From Bradyrhizobium sp. AS23.2 (GTDB lineage Bacteria; Pseudomonadota; Alphaproteobacteria; Rhizobiales; Xanthobacteraceae): a stretch of DNA of 64,000 nucleotides. Position numbers and translations under genes: made by a program. Below, piece by piece: positions 8,685 through 18,270 of this stretch. The notes under the pieces are model-generated. The model was given only the letters and a program-made list of their open reading frames with translations, did no database searches and was not told the DNA's origin. How positions within the stretch are numbered: position 1 is the first letter of the stretch; every line of letters starts with the position of its first letter. The stretch spans positions 1-64,000 of the forward strand of contig NZ_LGHM01000010.1 in the NCBI RefSeq assembly GCF_001908185.1. The letters run 5' to 3'.

Positions 8685-9896
8685 ATGAAGATCCTTGTCA
8701 CGTCATCCCTCTATCCGACGCCGCTGGCTCCGAAAGTGGTCGGCGGCGCGGAAATTTTCGTCCGCCGCCTCGCCGAGACCCTGGTCGGGCAGAACGACAG
8801 CGTGGAAGTGATACGTGCCGCATCCGTACCGAACCAGCAGATGGAGACCTGCAACGGCATCGACGTATATTCGGCGCCGGTGCACAACATCTATTTCCCC
8901 TTCGCCAAGCATCACGGCGCGCCCGTGCGCGGCATTTGGCATGCGATCGAAGACTGGCAGCAGACGTCGGAGATCGTCGCGGCGCGGATCAAGGCCTTCA
9001 GGCCTGATATCCTGCACTCCAACAACCTCTCCGGCCTGACGACCGCGGTATGGCGAACCGCGGCAGAACTGGGCATTCCCGTCCTGCATACGCTTCACGA
9101 CTACTATCTCACCTGCCCCCGCTGCTCGCGCTTCTCGGACGGACATTCCTGCGAGACAAGCTGCATGAGCTGTCAGCTCCTGACTTTTCGCCGCCGCGGG
9201 GCGACGCGACATCTGGACGCCGTCGTCGGCGTCAGCCATCGCATTCTCGACATCCATACCAAGCTTGGCCTCTTCACGCAGACGCCGCTGAAGATCGTCA
9301 TTCGAAACGCCTCGACAGCCGACGTCGGAAGCGAAGAGACGAGCATGGCCGACGGCACCATCACGTTGGGATTCATCGGGCGACTGACCGAAGAGAAGGG
9401 CATCTACAATCTTGTGCGCGCCGTCGCGACGATCCCGCCCGATCGAATCCGGCTCGTCATCGCGGGTCATGCATCCGAGGGCCAGCGCAAGCACATCAAG
9501 GCGCTCGCCCCCAATGCACGGATCGAGTTTCTCGGCTTCGTGCAGCCCAGGCAGTTTTACGAACAGGTGAACGTCGTGGTCGTGCCGTCAGTCTGGGAAG
9601 ATCCAAGCCCGCTCGTCGTCGCCGATGCGCAAGCCGCCTGCAAGCCCCTGCTCGGCACTCCCTTCGGCGGCATCCAGGAGGCCATCGAGCCAGGCGTGAC
9701 CGGCTGGTTGACGTCCCCCGATCCGACCTCGATCGCCAAGAGCATTTCGGCAATCATCGAAGCTCCCCAGCAAATCGTGGAGATGAGCGCACGATTGAAG
9801 TCGGGCATCAACAAATGGACCTTTGACGACGTAGTCACCGGCTACCGCAATGTCTTCGACCAGATCATGCGCAGCCGCAGCAAGCCTCGCGCGTAG
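8685..9896 (+). CDS. GT4-family glycosyltransferase
   Basis: A 403-residue paralogue of the preceding frameshifted gene. The N-terminal domain starts MKILVTSSLYPTPLAPKVVGG; a mid-protein segment has clustered cysteines (CPRC...CETSCMSC, about residues 144-165) also present in the neighbour. The C-terminal domain has LGFIGRLTEEKGIYN and PSVWEDPSPLVVADA, where the second Glu of the usual E-x7-E motif is replaced. It probably adds a sugar to the repeat unit. It begins 57 bp after the neighbour and is likely co-transcribed; tandem duplication is the simplest origin for the pair. Confidence 0.87.
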   Translation: MKILVTSSLYPTPLAPKVVGGAEIFVRRLAETLVGQNDSVEVIRAASVPNQQMETCNGIDVYSAPVHNIYFPFAKHHGAPVRGIWHAIEDWQQTSEIVAARIKAFRPDILHSNNLSGLTTAVWRTAAELGIPVLHTLHDYYLTCPRCSRFSDGHSCETSCMSCQLLTFRRRGATRHLDAVVGVSHRILDIHTKLGLFTQTPLKIVIRNASTADVGSEETSMADGTITLGFIGRLTEEKGIYNLVRAVATIPPDRIRLVIAGHASEGQRKHIKALAPNARIEFLGFVQPRQFYEQVNVVVVPSVWEDPSPLVVADAQAACKPLLGTPFGGIQEAIEPGVTGWLTSPDPTSIAKSISAIIEAPQQIVEMSARLKSGINKWTFDDVVTGYRNVFDQIMRSRSKPRA

Positions 9897-9967
9897 CCGA
9901 AGCGGACGCAGATGCCGCCGACGGCCCTCAACCATCCCGCCATATTTTCTCTCACGCGTCGTCAGAA

Positions 9968-11365
9968 ATGATCAGCCTGCTCGCATTCGGCAGCTACATC
10001 TACCAGAGTACATCCGCGATCATTCTGATCTTCGCCGTCAGCCATATCCTCTCGCCGGCCCAGTACACCTCGTTTTCGCTGGCGCTGGCCACGAGCCAGT
10101 TGGCCTGCGTCTTCGTATTCGAATGGCTGCAGCTGGCCGGCGTTCGCTTCCTCGCCGCCGCATCCGGGGAAGAGGCCGCTCGTCTGCGGTTCTCGCTCCT
10201 CACCGCAGGACTGCTCAGCGCGCTGATTCTGGTGGTCGTCGGTGGCGTCGCAGGACTCGTGGGCCCGCTCGAGACAAGCGTCGTCGCCCTCGCCCTGGCG
10301 ATGGCCGTGCTGCAAGGCGCCACCGACCTCTACTTCATGATCGTCCGCGTGTCCGATCGGCTGGGGACCGCATCCGCCCTCCTGATCCTGCGCGCCAGCG
10401 TGCTTCCGGCGAGCGCCGTCGCGGGTGCCCTGCTCTACGGCACGGCGGCGGCGACGCTGTGCGGCATCGCCGCAGGCTATGGCGCGGTGCTTCTCTTCAG
10501 CCTGACGGTGCATCGAGCCCCGCTACGGCGAGCGTCGCGACACGCCATGCTGAGGGATTGGGGCAATTTTTGCCGATACGGCGCCATGGCCGCGGCAGCC
10601 TCCGTCATTCATCTCTCCGTTCCCGTCACGCTGCGCCTGATCGTGATCGCCACGCTCGGGCGGGCGTCGACGGGAGCCGCCGGCTTCTCGATGGCGATCG
10701 ACCTTCTGCAACGCCCGTTCTCCGTTCTGGTGGCCGCCATTCATACCGTCTGCTATCCCAATGTCGTCGTGCAGTTCGAGCGCGGCGTCGACGGAGAAGC
10801 ACGGCGCGCGACCGCCCAAATGCTCGAATTCATCCTCTGCGCGACGATCGTGATGCTGGGCGGACTGATAGGCCTTCTTCCCGACTCGGCGCACCTGTTC
10901 GTGCCGGCCGATCTGCTGGTCGATTTTCTCAGCGCGGCGCCGGTCGCGGCGGTCTTCTACTTCCTCCACACCCACCTTCAGGCCACGCTCGCCGTCGTGC
11001 CGCATCTGACGAAATCGGCCACTCGGCTGGTGGTCGTTGCGGCGTGCCAGCTCGTGCTTGTGTCGGCAGCGTCCTCGATCGGAGCGTTGCTGCACATATC
11101 GGTCGCCGGACAGATCGCGAGCGCGGCATTGGCCACCGCACTCATCATCCTCTTCGCCAGCGGCCCGCTGGTCCGGTTCCGGGCTACGCCGCGAGTGCTG
11201 CTGATCGCGGAAGCGACCGTCGCGGCAGCCGCGATCGCCTTGCTCGCGGCAGCCCCGTCGGCCTCCCTGCTCTGGCTTGCCGGAAAGATCGCCTTTGCGG
11301 GCCTCGCCGTCGTCCTCGTGACGTGGCGAGGCGATCTGCTGGCCTCGGCACGCGGCTCGAACTAG
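9968..11365 (+). CDS. Wzx-type polysaccharide flippase (MVF/PST family-like)
   Basis: A 465-residue, very hydrophobic protein with about 12 transmembrane helices, starting MISLLAFGSYIYQSTSAIIL. Spacing of the helices and the opening segment fit oligosaccharide flippases/polysaccharide transporters, which move undecaprenyl-linked repeat units to the periplasm. It follows the glycosyltransferases by 71 bp. Its stop codon overlaps the stop of the convergent minus-strand glycosyltransferase by three bases. A second flippase-like protein is encoded at 19897-21351, so two export routes or two polymers are possible. Confidence 0.75.
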   Translation: MISLLAFGSYIYQSTSAIILIFAVSHILSPAQYTSFSLALATSQLACVFVFEWLQLAGVRFLAAASGEEAARLRFSLLTAGLLSALILVVVGGVAGLVGPLETSVVALALAMAVLQGATDLYFMIVRVSDRLGTASALLILRASVLPASAVAGALLYGTAAATLCGIAAGYGAVLLFSLTVHRAPLRRASRHAMLRDWGNFCRYGAMAAAASVIHLSVPVTLRLIVIATLGRASTGAAGFSMAIDLLQRPFSVLVAAIHTVCYPNVVVQFERGVDGEARRATAQMLEFILCATIVMLGGLIGLLPDSAHLFVPADLLVDFLSAAPVAAVFYFLHTHLQATLAVVPHLTKSATRLVVVAACQLVLVSAASSIGALLHISVAGQIASAALATALIILFASGPLVRFRATPRVLLIAEATVAAAAIALLAAAPSASLLWLAGKIAFAGLAVVLVTWRGDLLASARGSN

Positions 11366-12688
11366 GCCTTCATTGGATGAGCCAGCGGATTTCCGCTGGG
11401 ATCTCCGGTCAAACCGTAGATCCTGAGGGTCTCGTCGACCATCGGTCCGACACCGAAATATTGCTGGGCGCGCGCAAGGGCATTGCGCGACAGCGCGGCG
11501 CGCACAGCGGGATCGGCCAATTTCTCGAGCGCTCTTACAAGCGCATCGACGTCCTCGAACGGCACGATGAAGCCCGTCTGTCCCTGGATGATCTGGTCTG
11601 ACGCGCCTCCCGCCGGGGTCCGGACTGGGACCAGTCCGGTCGCCATGGCTTCGGCAACGCCGAGCGGGAATCCCTCGAACCGGCTCGGAAGCGCGAATAC
11701 GTCGGCGGCCCAGAGAATTTCACGGACGTCGCCCATGAACCCGAGGAACTTGAATGTGTCCTTGTCCTTCTCGCCGGCAAAGGCAAACGACTTGATTTCC
11801 ATCTCGCGCTCGGCTCCGCCGCTGCCGACGAAATAGCACTTGATGTCGATGGGCGAAGGACTGCCACTGGCGCGAATCTTGCGCGCAGCCTTGATGAGAA
11901 GATCATGTCCCTTCACCCATGCGAGGCGGGCGGCGAGCAGGCACATGAACTCACCCTCGGCGACGCCGAATTTCGCGCGCGCATCGCGGCGCTCGGCATC
12001 CGACGGCGGACGGAAATGCACGGTATCGACGCCGCCATAGACCTTGGCGATCCGATTCTTGCCGAACAGCACATAGCGGCGGAGATGCCGGAGCGACTCC
12101 TCCGACATCAGGATGAGGGTGTGCGGAAAGAAAAGGTTGAAGAACAGGATCTGGATCGGGCTGAAGGTCGATTGCGGCGCGTTCTGCACCTTCTCAATGT
12201 TCCCCAGCACCGAGGGATGATAGGTGGCGACACAACGTGCACCGGTCAGCAGCGAGAGCAGCCTGCCCCACATCAGCATGCCCAGCCCGTGGACGTTGAT
12301 CACGGTGATGTCGTTCTCGCGGATCAGCTTCAGAAGCCGCATGAAGATCGACAGCGAAGGCAGCTTCCGAAGTCCGGGAACGACGTGCCATTCCTTGACG
12401 GCCGCGGCCAGCTTCTGGCGCTTGTATTCGGATTTCTCATCCGACCGTACGATGCCGGAGACCAGGTGGATCTGCACGCCCCCGGGCATGCAAGCCCGTG
12501 GCCAAGGTCTCGCAATAGGAGGCAATCCCGTCATTGCAATTCACTACCTCGACCAGAAACATGACATTCGGGGCACCCGACGCGGAATCCTTGATGGGAA
12601 TGGCCTTCCTCCGTTCAATCGACGACACTTCCAACGGTCCGTGCTTAGCGGCAAATTGCGTGCCGTGCCAGCGCTTTGCCCGCAACAT
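11362..12688 (-). pseudogene. GT4 glycosyltransferase split by a +1 frameshift in a G5 run
   Basis: Frame 12688-12437 encodes a typical GT4 N-terminus (NVMFLVEVVNCNDGIAS, then ETLATGLHARG). Frame 12534-11362 encodes the remainder from GVQIHLVSG onward, including AARLAWVKGHD and the E-x7-E motif SRFEGFPLGVAEAM. The frames meet at a run of five C on the plus strand (12479-12483, five G in the gene). Dropping one base gives a continuous LHARGVQIHL. Expected product is about 440 residues or slightly fewer depending on the start. As written the gene is broken near residue 70; an internal ATG at 12489 could start a protein lacking the first Rossmann strand. Confidence 0.82.
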
Positions 12689-12756
12689 CGTTGCGCGCGT
12701 AACACATTGAGGTTGCGGATCTACGACACTCCGCCCGGCGCAAACGAACAGCGGCT

Positions 12757-13860
12757 TCAGAAGCCTCTTTTCTGGAGCTCGGCGGCTTCCACCGGGCTGA
12801 GCTTGCCCCCGGCAAATCGCGACACGAGATAGAGCGCGACTTTCGGGCGGTTCAGGTCGTACATCAAGCCGAAGCGGTTCTCCGGAGGCTTCTTGCCGGG
12901 CTCATCAACGATTTCGTAGAAGCTGACGCTATCGATCACAACGTCCTTCTGGTCCCTGATCGCAGTCAGCATGCTATTCAAATTCTGCAGACAACGCTCG
13001 GTTGCAGCATCGCCGGGCGCGTTGCCGTAATCAGGCTTGTAGATCTCGCCACAATTGACCTCGTTGAAGACGACGTGCCGGCGATAGGAGGCGAGCTTCT
13101 TGAACAGATCGAAGCGCGGGTTCCGGCCGTTCCAGGCGCTATGCGGGCTCTGTCCCAGCACTTCATAGTAGTGATAGGAAATCATGTCGTAGTGAACGCC
13201 GCGCGACTCCATGAAATCGAGAAAGCCGAACATGGTGGACGTCGTGTTCACTATCTTTTTCAGGTGCAGTCCGCTCTCCTGGTTGACCCGGTCGATCGCA
13301 TCGGACGCCCCGCGCAGAACGGCGGCCCAATCCTCCATGGCCGGCATCTCGAACTCCGCGGCGGTCATTCCGCTTCCGAAGAGACGCTTGTTGTCCCCGC
13401 CGCGCGCAACGAGGTTGATCTCGTTCTCCAGTTCCCATTGACCGATGTCGTTCTTGAATTGCCGCACGAAGTCGTAGGTCCGATTGTATCCCTGCTGATA
13501 CAAGGCCTCACGATCTCCGGCGGGATACCGGCCGCTATCGGTGCGGTCGCCCCAGCGGAAGGGAAAGCCGAAGACCGGTTGCAGCTTTATTCCGTAGGTT
13601 TTCGCCAGCCGGACGGCGTTCGCCAGCATCGGACCTTCGGTCTGCTCGGTGTCCTTGGTCAGATTGACCCCGATCCTGAGCACCTTGAAGCCACGCTCCT
13701 TCATGACGCGAAAGACGGGCTCGGGGTCCTGCCGCATCGACGAGGGGCTGCTCACGCCCCACTCGAGTGCCTCGGCAGGTGACGACACCGACACGAACAC
13801 CGCGGCAAGCGAGAGGAGCACACAGAGTCCACGTAGAAAGTTCCGTCGGATGCACTTCAT
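12757..13860 (-). CDS. Secreted clan GH-A-like glycoside hydrolase
   Basis: A 367-residue protein with a signal peptide (basic MKCIRRNFLR, hydrophobic core, cleavage near SPAEA-LEW). Candidate catalytic residues of a (beta/alpha)8 glycosidase are seen: WELENEIN (Glu147, acid/base) and VVFNEVNCGE (Glu267, nucleophile). SYHYYEV between them also fits the fold. It probably acts on a polysaccharide in the periplasm or outside. It lies directly upstream of the frameshifted glycosyltransferase on the same strand and is divergent from the giant repeat protein at 14329. It is the second of three GH-A-like proteins in this locus, with little sequence likeness to the other two. Substrate unknown. Confidence 0.7.
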   Translation of the reverse strand: MKCIRRNFLRGLCVLLSLAAVFVSVSSPAEALEWGVSSPSSMRQDPEPVFRVMKERGFKVLRIGVNLTKDTEQTEGPMLANAVRLAKTYGIKLQPVFGFPFRWGDRTDSGRYPAGDREALYQQGYNRTYDFVRQFKNDIGQWELENEINLVARGGDNKRLFGSGMTAAEFEMPAMEDWAAVLRGASDAIDRVNQESGLHLKKIVNTTSTMFGFLDFMESRGVHYDMISYHYYEVLGQSPHSAWNGRNPRFDLFKKLASYRRHVVFNEVNCGEIYKPDYGNAPGDAATERCLQNLNSMLTAIRDQKDVVIDSVSFYEIVDEPGKKPPENRFGLMYDLNRPKVALYLVSRFAGGKLSPVEAAELQKRGF

Positions 13861-14328
13861 GAATCCTCGACTGCTTTGGATATCTCTCGGAAGACTCCGC
13901 TCGGGCGCTCCACGCCGGAACGATTGTCACATTCAAAGTTCGATCCGTGTTTTTACGGTCCCTCGCTTCTAGGCAATTCGATCTGCTCTGGCCATAGCCT
14001 TGATGGCGCTTGACGCAATCGCGCATCTGCTTGCGCGGCGAGCAGATGCGTTGCGATTGGGCACCAGCACAAGATCGATCGAACATCGTCGTTGCATCGC
14101 CATGCCGACGTCACGCTGACAGCACATTGGCGTGATGATTCAGAGATCAAGACTAGTCCAACCAGTGATTCGTACGCGGGTCGACGTCGTGCAGAACACT
14201 TCGGCCAGGAATTCTCGGGGTGCCTCCATTTTTACTGATCTCACCAACTCGAAAAACAGAGATTGGCCGATACGACAGACACAAGCGCAACGAACTCTCG
14301 CGATCCAGAAAAGGCTTTAGAAATACCG
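13861..14328. other. Divergent intergenic region
   Basis: 468 bp between the minus-strand glycosidase and the plus-strand repeat protein. No gene was recognised; frames here lack start signals. Promoters for both flanking genes should lie here, but none can be fixed by eye. An alternative TTG start for the downstream gene is at 14263. Confidence 0.4.
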
Positions 14329-17300
14329 ATGACTACCGCATCACCTGATCAGACGATCCTGTCGGCGAGCACCTTCATTAGTTCCATCGGCGTCAATACC
14401 CACGTTGGCTATTCGTGGGGTGCCTACAACAACCTCGCCCTCGTAGAGGACGATCTCAAATATCTCGGCGTCACGAAGCTGCGTGACGGGCTCGCGTCGA
14501 GTCCATCAGCGCAACCGATCATCGATGGCCTCGCGAAAGACGGTTACACGTTCGACCTCGTGGTTCCCTCGAGCGTTCCGGCCGGCGGCACATCCGCGCT
14601 CCAAGCCTATCTGGATTCGGTCAAGGCGTTCGCGACCAGCCATCCCGGCAGCGTCGTCGCTTTGGAGGGCCTCAACGAGGTTAACCTCTATTCGTTCAGC
14701 TACAACGGCAGTTCGAGCATCTCGGCCGCAGCGCAGTTCCAGGCCGCCTACTACAGCGCCATCAAGGGCGACGCCACACTCGGCAAGATTTCGGTTTACA
14801 ACCTGTCGTTGGGCTATAACGACTCTACAGATTATGGAAAGCTCGGAGACCTGTCGGGATCGACCGACTACGCCAACTCCCACGCCTATGTCAGCACAAG
14901 CCTGACCCCCGGGGCCGCTCTCCAGGAATTGCTCGGCAACGCCAAGTCGGTCGCGGGCAGCGATCCGGTCGTGATCACCGAGACCGGCTACACCACCAAG
15001 AGCGACACACCTTATATTGGCGCCAACGAGAACGTGCAGGCGAAGTCGATCCTGAACACGCTGGTCGATGCCTACAAGGACGGCGTCAGCACCACTTATC
15101 TCTATCAGCTGCTCGACGCCTCGGTGGACAACGATCCGTCCAACCCTGAATCGCACTGGGGCCTGTTCAACAGCGATGGAACCCCGAAGCTCGCCGCCAC
15201 CGCGATCCACAATCTGACGACCATCCTGGCCGACGACGGCAAGGGCGGCCATACGCCGACGGCTTCGCTCAACTATACGCTCGACAACATGCCGACGACC
15301 GGGAACAGCATGGTTCTCGGCAAGAGCAACGGCGCCTATGAGCTGGTCGTCTGGGCTGAACCCAAGATCTGGAACGACGCGACCGACACCGAGATCGCGA
15401 ACCCGACCACGTCGGTGACTGTCAATTTGGGCGGCGTCCACCATCTGATCAGCATTTACGATCCGTTAAAGGGCACCTCGCCGATCGCAACCTACACCGA
15501 CGTCAGCCAAATCGTGGTTCCGATTACGGATCATCCCCTCATCATCGAGATCGACGCGCCGACAGGAGGCTCCGCAGAACCGCCGGCCGCGACCGACGTC
15601 AGCGGAACCGCGGCCGATATCGTGTCGCAGATGTCCGATCTGAACGCCTCGGCCTCGCTTCAGACCATCACGCTCACCGACACTCACGTCCTTCCGGTCG
15701 CCTCGGAGGCGACCATGCAGTACATGATCTCGCATTACGCGAAGGCGCTGGCGGCCATCCAGGGCGGCTACCAGTTTTCAGTCACAAACTCGACTGCGAC
15801 CTGGAGCGTAGCCAAAGTCTACGATTCTTCCGCAAAACTTCTGTCGACGAGCACGTCCAACTTCACGAACGGCGTCATCACCAGTAAGGAAACGGTCAAT
15901 AGCGACGGCTCGTGGGACAGCGTCACCTACAGCGGCGGCAAGATGGTGCGCGACGTCAGCATCTCGGCGGACGGCAATACGGACACCAAGACCTACGATA
16001 CGAGCGGCAACCTCATCGCGGATCTCGTCCAGAACAAGGACGGCTCGTCCACGAACACGCTCTATTCAGAGGGTGTCAAGACCAAGGCCTACGTCACCAA
16101 TGCCGACGGCAGCCACGACAACTACTACTACAACATCACCGGCCAGTCCTACACCAGCGAGCACGATCATCTTGACGCGAACAACAAGCTGCTGTCGGTG
16201 AGCCGCACCCATGCCGACGGCACGATGGCCTACAGCCAGGTCTTCAACAGCGACGGCAGCAAGGTCACGACCCAGTACGACTCGACGGGCCACAAGACCT
16301 CGGCCATCACCGTAACTGCGTCGGACACCACCACGGACCTCTACACCACGGCCGGCGTACTCAAGCAGCATATCGTGCAGACGACCTCCGGCAACGTGAC
16401 AACGACCAACTACAACGGCTCGCTGCTGGTGTCGGTCTATGTGGTCAATGCCGACGGGTCCAAGGACTCGAAGGTCTACGATTCCAACGGCATCATCGCC
16501 AGCGACCTGCTCCAGAGAGCGGACGGCTCATCCTCGAACACGCTCTATTCGGCCGGCATCAAGACCAAGGTCTATGTCACCAATGCCGATGGCAGCCACG
16601 ACAACTACACGTACAACATCACGGGCCAGAGCTACACGACCGAGATCCAGCACACCGACGCTGCAAATAAACTCACCAACCTGACCCGCCTTCATGCCGA
16701 CGACTCGCTTGCGTATCAGCAGGTGATCAACAGCGACGGCAGCAAGGTCACGACCCAGTACGACTCCACGGGCCACAAGACCACGGTCGTCACCGTGACG
16801 TCGACAGCCACCACGACCGACGTCTACACCACGGCAGGCGTGCTCAAGCAGCATATCGTGCAGGCGGCCTCCGGCGACGTAACCACGGCCAACTACAACG
16901 GCTCACTGCTGGAGTCGGTCTATATCGTCAATGCCGACGGGTCCAAGGACTCGAAGCTCTACGACTCCAATGGAGTCATCGCCAGCGACTACCTCCAGAA
17001 CAAGGACGGCTCGTCCTCGAACACGGTCTATTCGGCGGGCGTCAAGACCAAGGTCTATGTCATCAATGCCGATGGCAGCCACGACAACTACTACTACAAC
17101 ATCACCGGCCAGAACTATGTGACCGAGATCCAGCACACCACCGCCGCAGGGGCGCTCACGACCCTGACCCGCCTCCACGCCGATGACACCCTCGCATACA
17201 AGCAGGTCATCAACGGCGACGGCAGCAAGATCACCGACGTCTATGACAGCACCGGCCACAAGACGAGCGAGGTCCTCAACGCCACCGACGGCTCGACCAC

Positions 17301-18204
17301 CACGGACACGTACAATTCGACCGGCTCCGTCACCCAGCACGTCGTCAAGACCGCGGGCGGCGATGTCACGACGACCAACTACGCAAACGGAGTGACGTCG
17401 TCGATCTACGTCGTCAACACGGACGGCTTCAAGGATTCGAAGCTGTTCGACAGCAACGGCAACCTCACCAGCGACTACGTCCAGAACAAGGACGGTTCGT
17501 CCTCGAACACGCTCTATTCGGCGGGCGTCAAGACCAAGGAATATGTCACCAACGCTGACGGCAGCCATGACAATGCTACCTACAACATCACGGGCAAGAG
17601 CTACGTCACGGAGCAACAGCACCTTGACGCTTCGGGCAAGGTGACTTCGGTCGTTCGCTCGCACGCGGACGGCACCCTTGACTACACGCAGGTCCTCAAG
17701 TCGGACGGCAGCAAGGTCACGGATGTCTACGATAGCACTGGAGTCAAGACCACCGAGACCGTCAACAACGCCGATGGAAGCTCGGACATCTTCAAGTTCA
17801 AGGTCTCCGGCCTGCCGGGCGCCGTCGAGCACGACAGCTACAATGCCAGCGGCTCGCTGCTCTCGATCGACATCCTCAACAACGACGGCACCCACACGGT
17901 CACGGCCGTGAGTGCGGGGCTAACTCTGAACGGCGGAAGTGGCAACGACGTCTTCTCCGCGGCGCCTGGCACGACCACCATCATGTTCGACGGCGGCGAC
18001 GACCAGATCAAGAGCTTCCACGCCGGAACCGCCTCCAACCACGACACGATCGAAATCCTCAAGTCACTGGTGGCCGATTACAGCCACCTGCAGATTTCGC
18101 AATCGGGCTCCGACACGCTGATCCAGCTCACGTCGGCCGATTCCATCCTGCTGAAGAATGTAAATTCGGCCACCCTGGATCACGGCAACTTCCTGTTCGT
18201 CTGA
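14329..18204 (+). CDS. Large secreted repeat protein with GH-A-like N-domain and type I secretion-like C-terminus
   Basis: About 1291 residues from ATG 14329 (TTG 14263 is an alternative). No Sec signal peptide is seen. Residues 1-330 resemble a clan GH-A glycosidase: ALEGLNEVN (Glu117, acid/base) and VVITETGYTT (Glu218, nucleophile). Residues about 580-1180 are four imperfect 161-162-residue repeats rich in NADGSKDS, NSDGSKVT and YDSTGHKT motifs, sharing Asp/Gly/Thr-rich beta-strand character. The last ~110 residues have LNGGSGNDVFSA, an RTX-type nonapeptide, then DTLIQL and a hydrophobic end GNFLFV typical of uncleaved type I secretion signals. It is probably an exported polysaccharide-acting enzyme or adhesin. 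No ABC/MFP/TolC transporter is in the window. Low-complexity codon use within the repeats is evident. Confidence 0.8.
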   Translation: MTTASPDQTILSASTFISSIGVNTHVGYSWGAYNNLALVEDDLKYLGVTKLRDGLASSPSAQPIIDGLAKDGYTFDLVVPSSVPAGGTSALQAYLDSVKAFATSHPGSVVALEGLNEVNLYSFSYNGSSSISAAAQFQAAYYSAIKGDATLGKISVYNLSLGYNDSTDYGKLGDLSGSTDYANSHAYVSTSLTPGAALQELLGNAKSVAGSDPVVITETGYTTKSDTPYIGANENVQAKSILNTLVDAYKDGVSTTYLYQLLDASVDNDPSNPESHWGLFNSDGTPKLAATAIHNLTTILADDGKGGHTPTASLNYTLDNMPTTGNSMVLGKSNGAYELVVWAEPKIWNDATDTEIANPTTSVTVNLGGVHHLISIYDPLKGTSPIATYTDVSQIVVPITDHPLIIEIDAPTGGSAEPPAATDVSGTAADIVSQMSDLNASASLQTITLTDTHVLPVASEATMQYMISHYAKALAAIQGGYQFSVTNSTATWSVAKVYDSSAKLLSTSTSNFTNGVITSKETVNSDGSWDSVTYSGGKMVRDVSISADGNTDTKTYDTSGNLIADLVQNKDGSSTNTLYSEGVKTKAYVTNADGSHDNYYYNITGQSYTSEHDHLDANNKLLSVSRTHADGTMAYSQVFNSDGSKVTTQYDSTGHKTSAITVTASDTTTDLYTTAGVLKQHIVQTTSGNVTTTNYNGSLLVSVYVVNADGSKDSKVYDSNGIIASDLLQRADGSSSNTLYSAGIKTKVYVTNADGSHDNYTYNITGQSYTTEIQHTDAANKLTNLTRLHADDSLAYQQVINSDGSKVTTQYDSTGHKTTVVTVTSTATTTDVYTTAGVLKQHIVQAASGDVTTANYNGSLLESVYIVNADGSKDSKLYDSNGVIASDYLQNKDGSSSNTVYSAGVKTKVYVINADGSHDNYYYNITGQNYVTEIQHTTAAGALTTLTRLHADDTLAYKQVINGDGSKITDVYDSTGHKTSEVLNATDGSTTTDTYNSTGSVTQHVVKTAGGDVTTTNYANGVTSSIYVVNTDGFKDSKLFDSNGNLTSDYVQNKDGSSSNTLYSAGVKTKEYVTNADGSHDNATYNITGKSYVTEQQHLDASGKVTSVVRSHADGTLDYTQVLKSDGSKVTDVYDSTGVKTTETVNNADGSSDIFKFKVSGLPGAVEHDSYNASGSLLSIDILNNDGTHTVTAVSAGLTLNGGSGNDVFSAAPGTTTIMFDGGDDQIKSFHAGTASNHDTIEILKSLVADYSHLQISQSGSDTLIQLTSADSILLKNVNSATLDHGNFLFV
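16099..17790 (+). repeat. 483-bp tandem repeats inside the large secreted protein gene
   Basis: Equivalent codons (Asn of NADGSHDN or variant) begin at 16099, 16582, 17065 and 17551, giving periods of 483, 483 and 486 bp. Long stretches are identical at nucleotide level between units, so recent unit duplication or gene conversion is likely and copy number may vary between strains. Each unit contains three shorter related blocks (ADGSHDN, SDGSKVT, ADGSKDS). Confidence 0.85.
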
Positions 18205-18213
18205 TGCCACGAG

Positions 18214-18250
18214 ACCCTGCTGGCAGGCGCGCCTGCCAACAGGGTTTCTG
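18214..18250 (+). terminator. Rho-independent-like terminator after the repeat protein gene
   Basis: A strong hairpin, ACCCTG-C-TGGCAGGC / GCCTGCCA-A-CAGGGT (18214-18245), has one central mismatch, two-base loop and a short T-rich tail (TTTCT). It lies just after the stop at 18204 and before the convergent methyltransferase gene, so it may serve both. Confidence 0.7.
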
Positions 18251-18270
18251 GGACGACAGGTGAAACGACG

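Noticed and set aside
16099-17790. Long repeats as a mobile element or assembly artefact
   Set aside because: They keep one reading frame and encode coherent protein repeats, so they are protein repeats within one gene.
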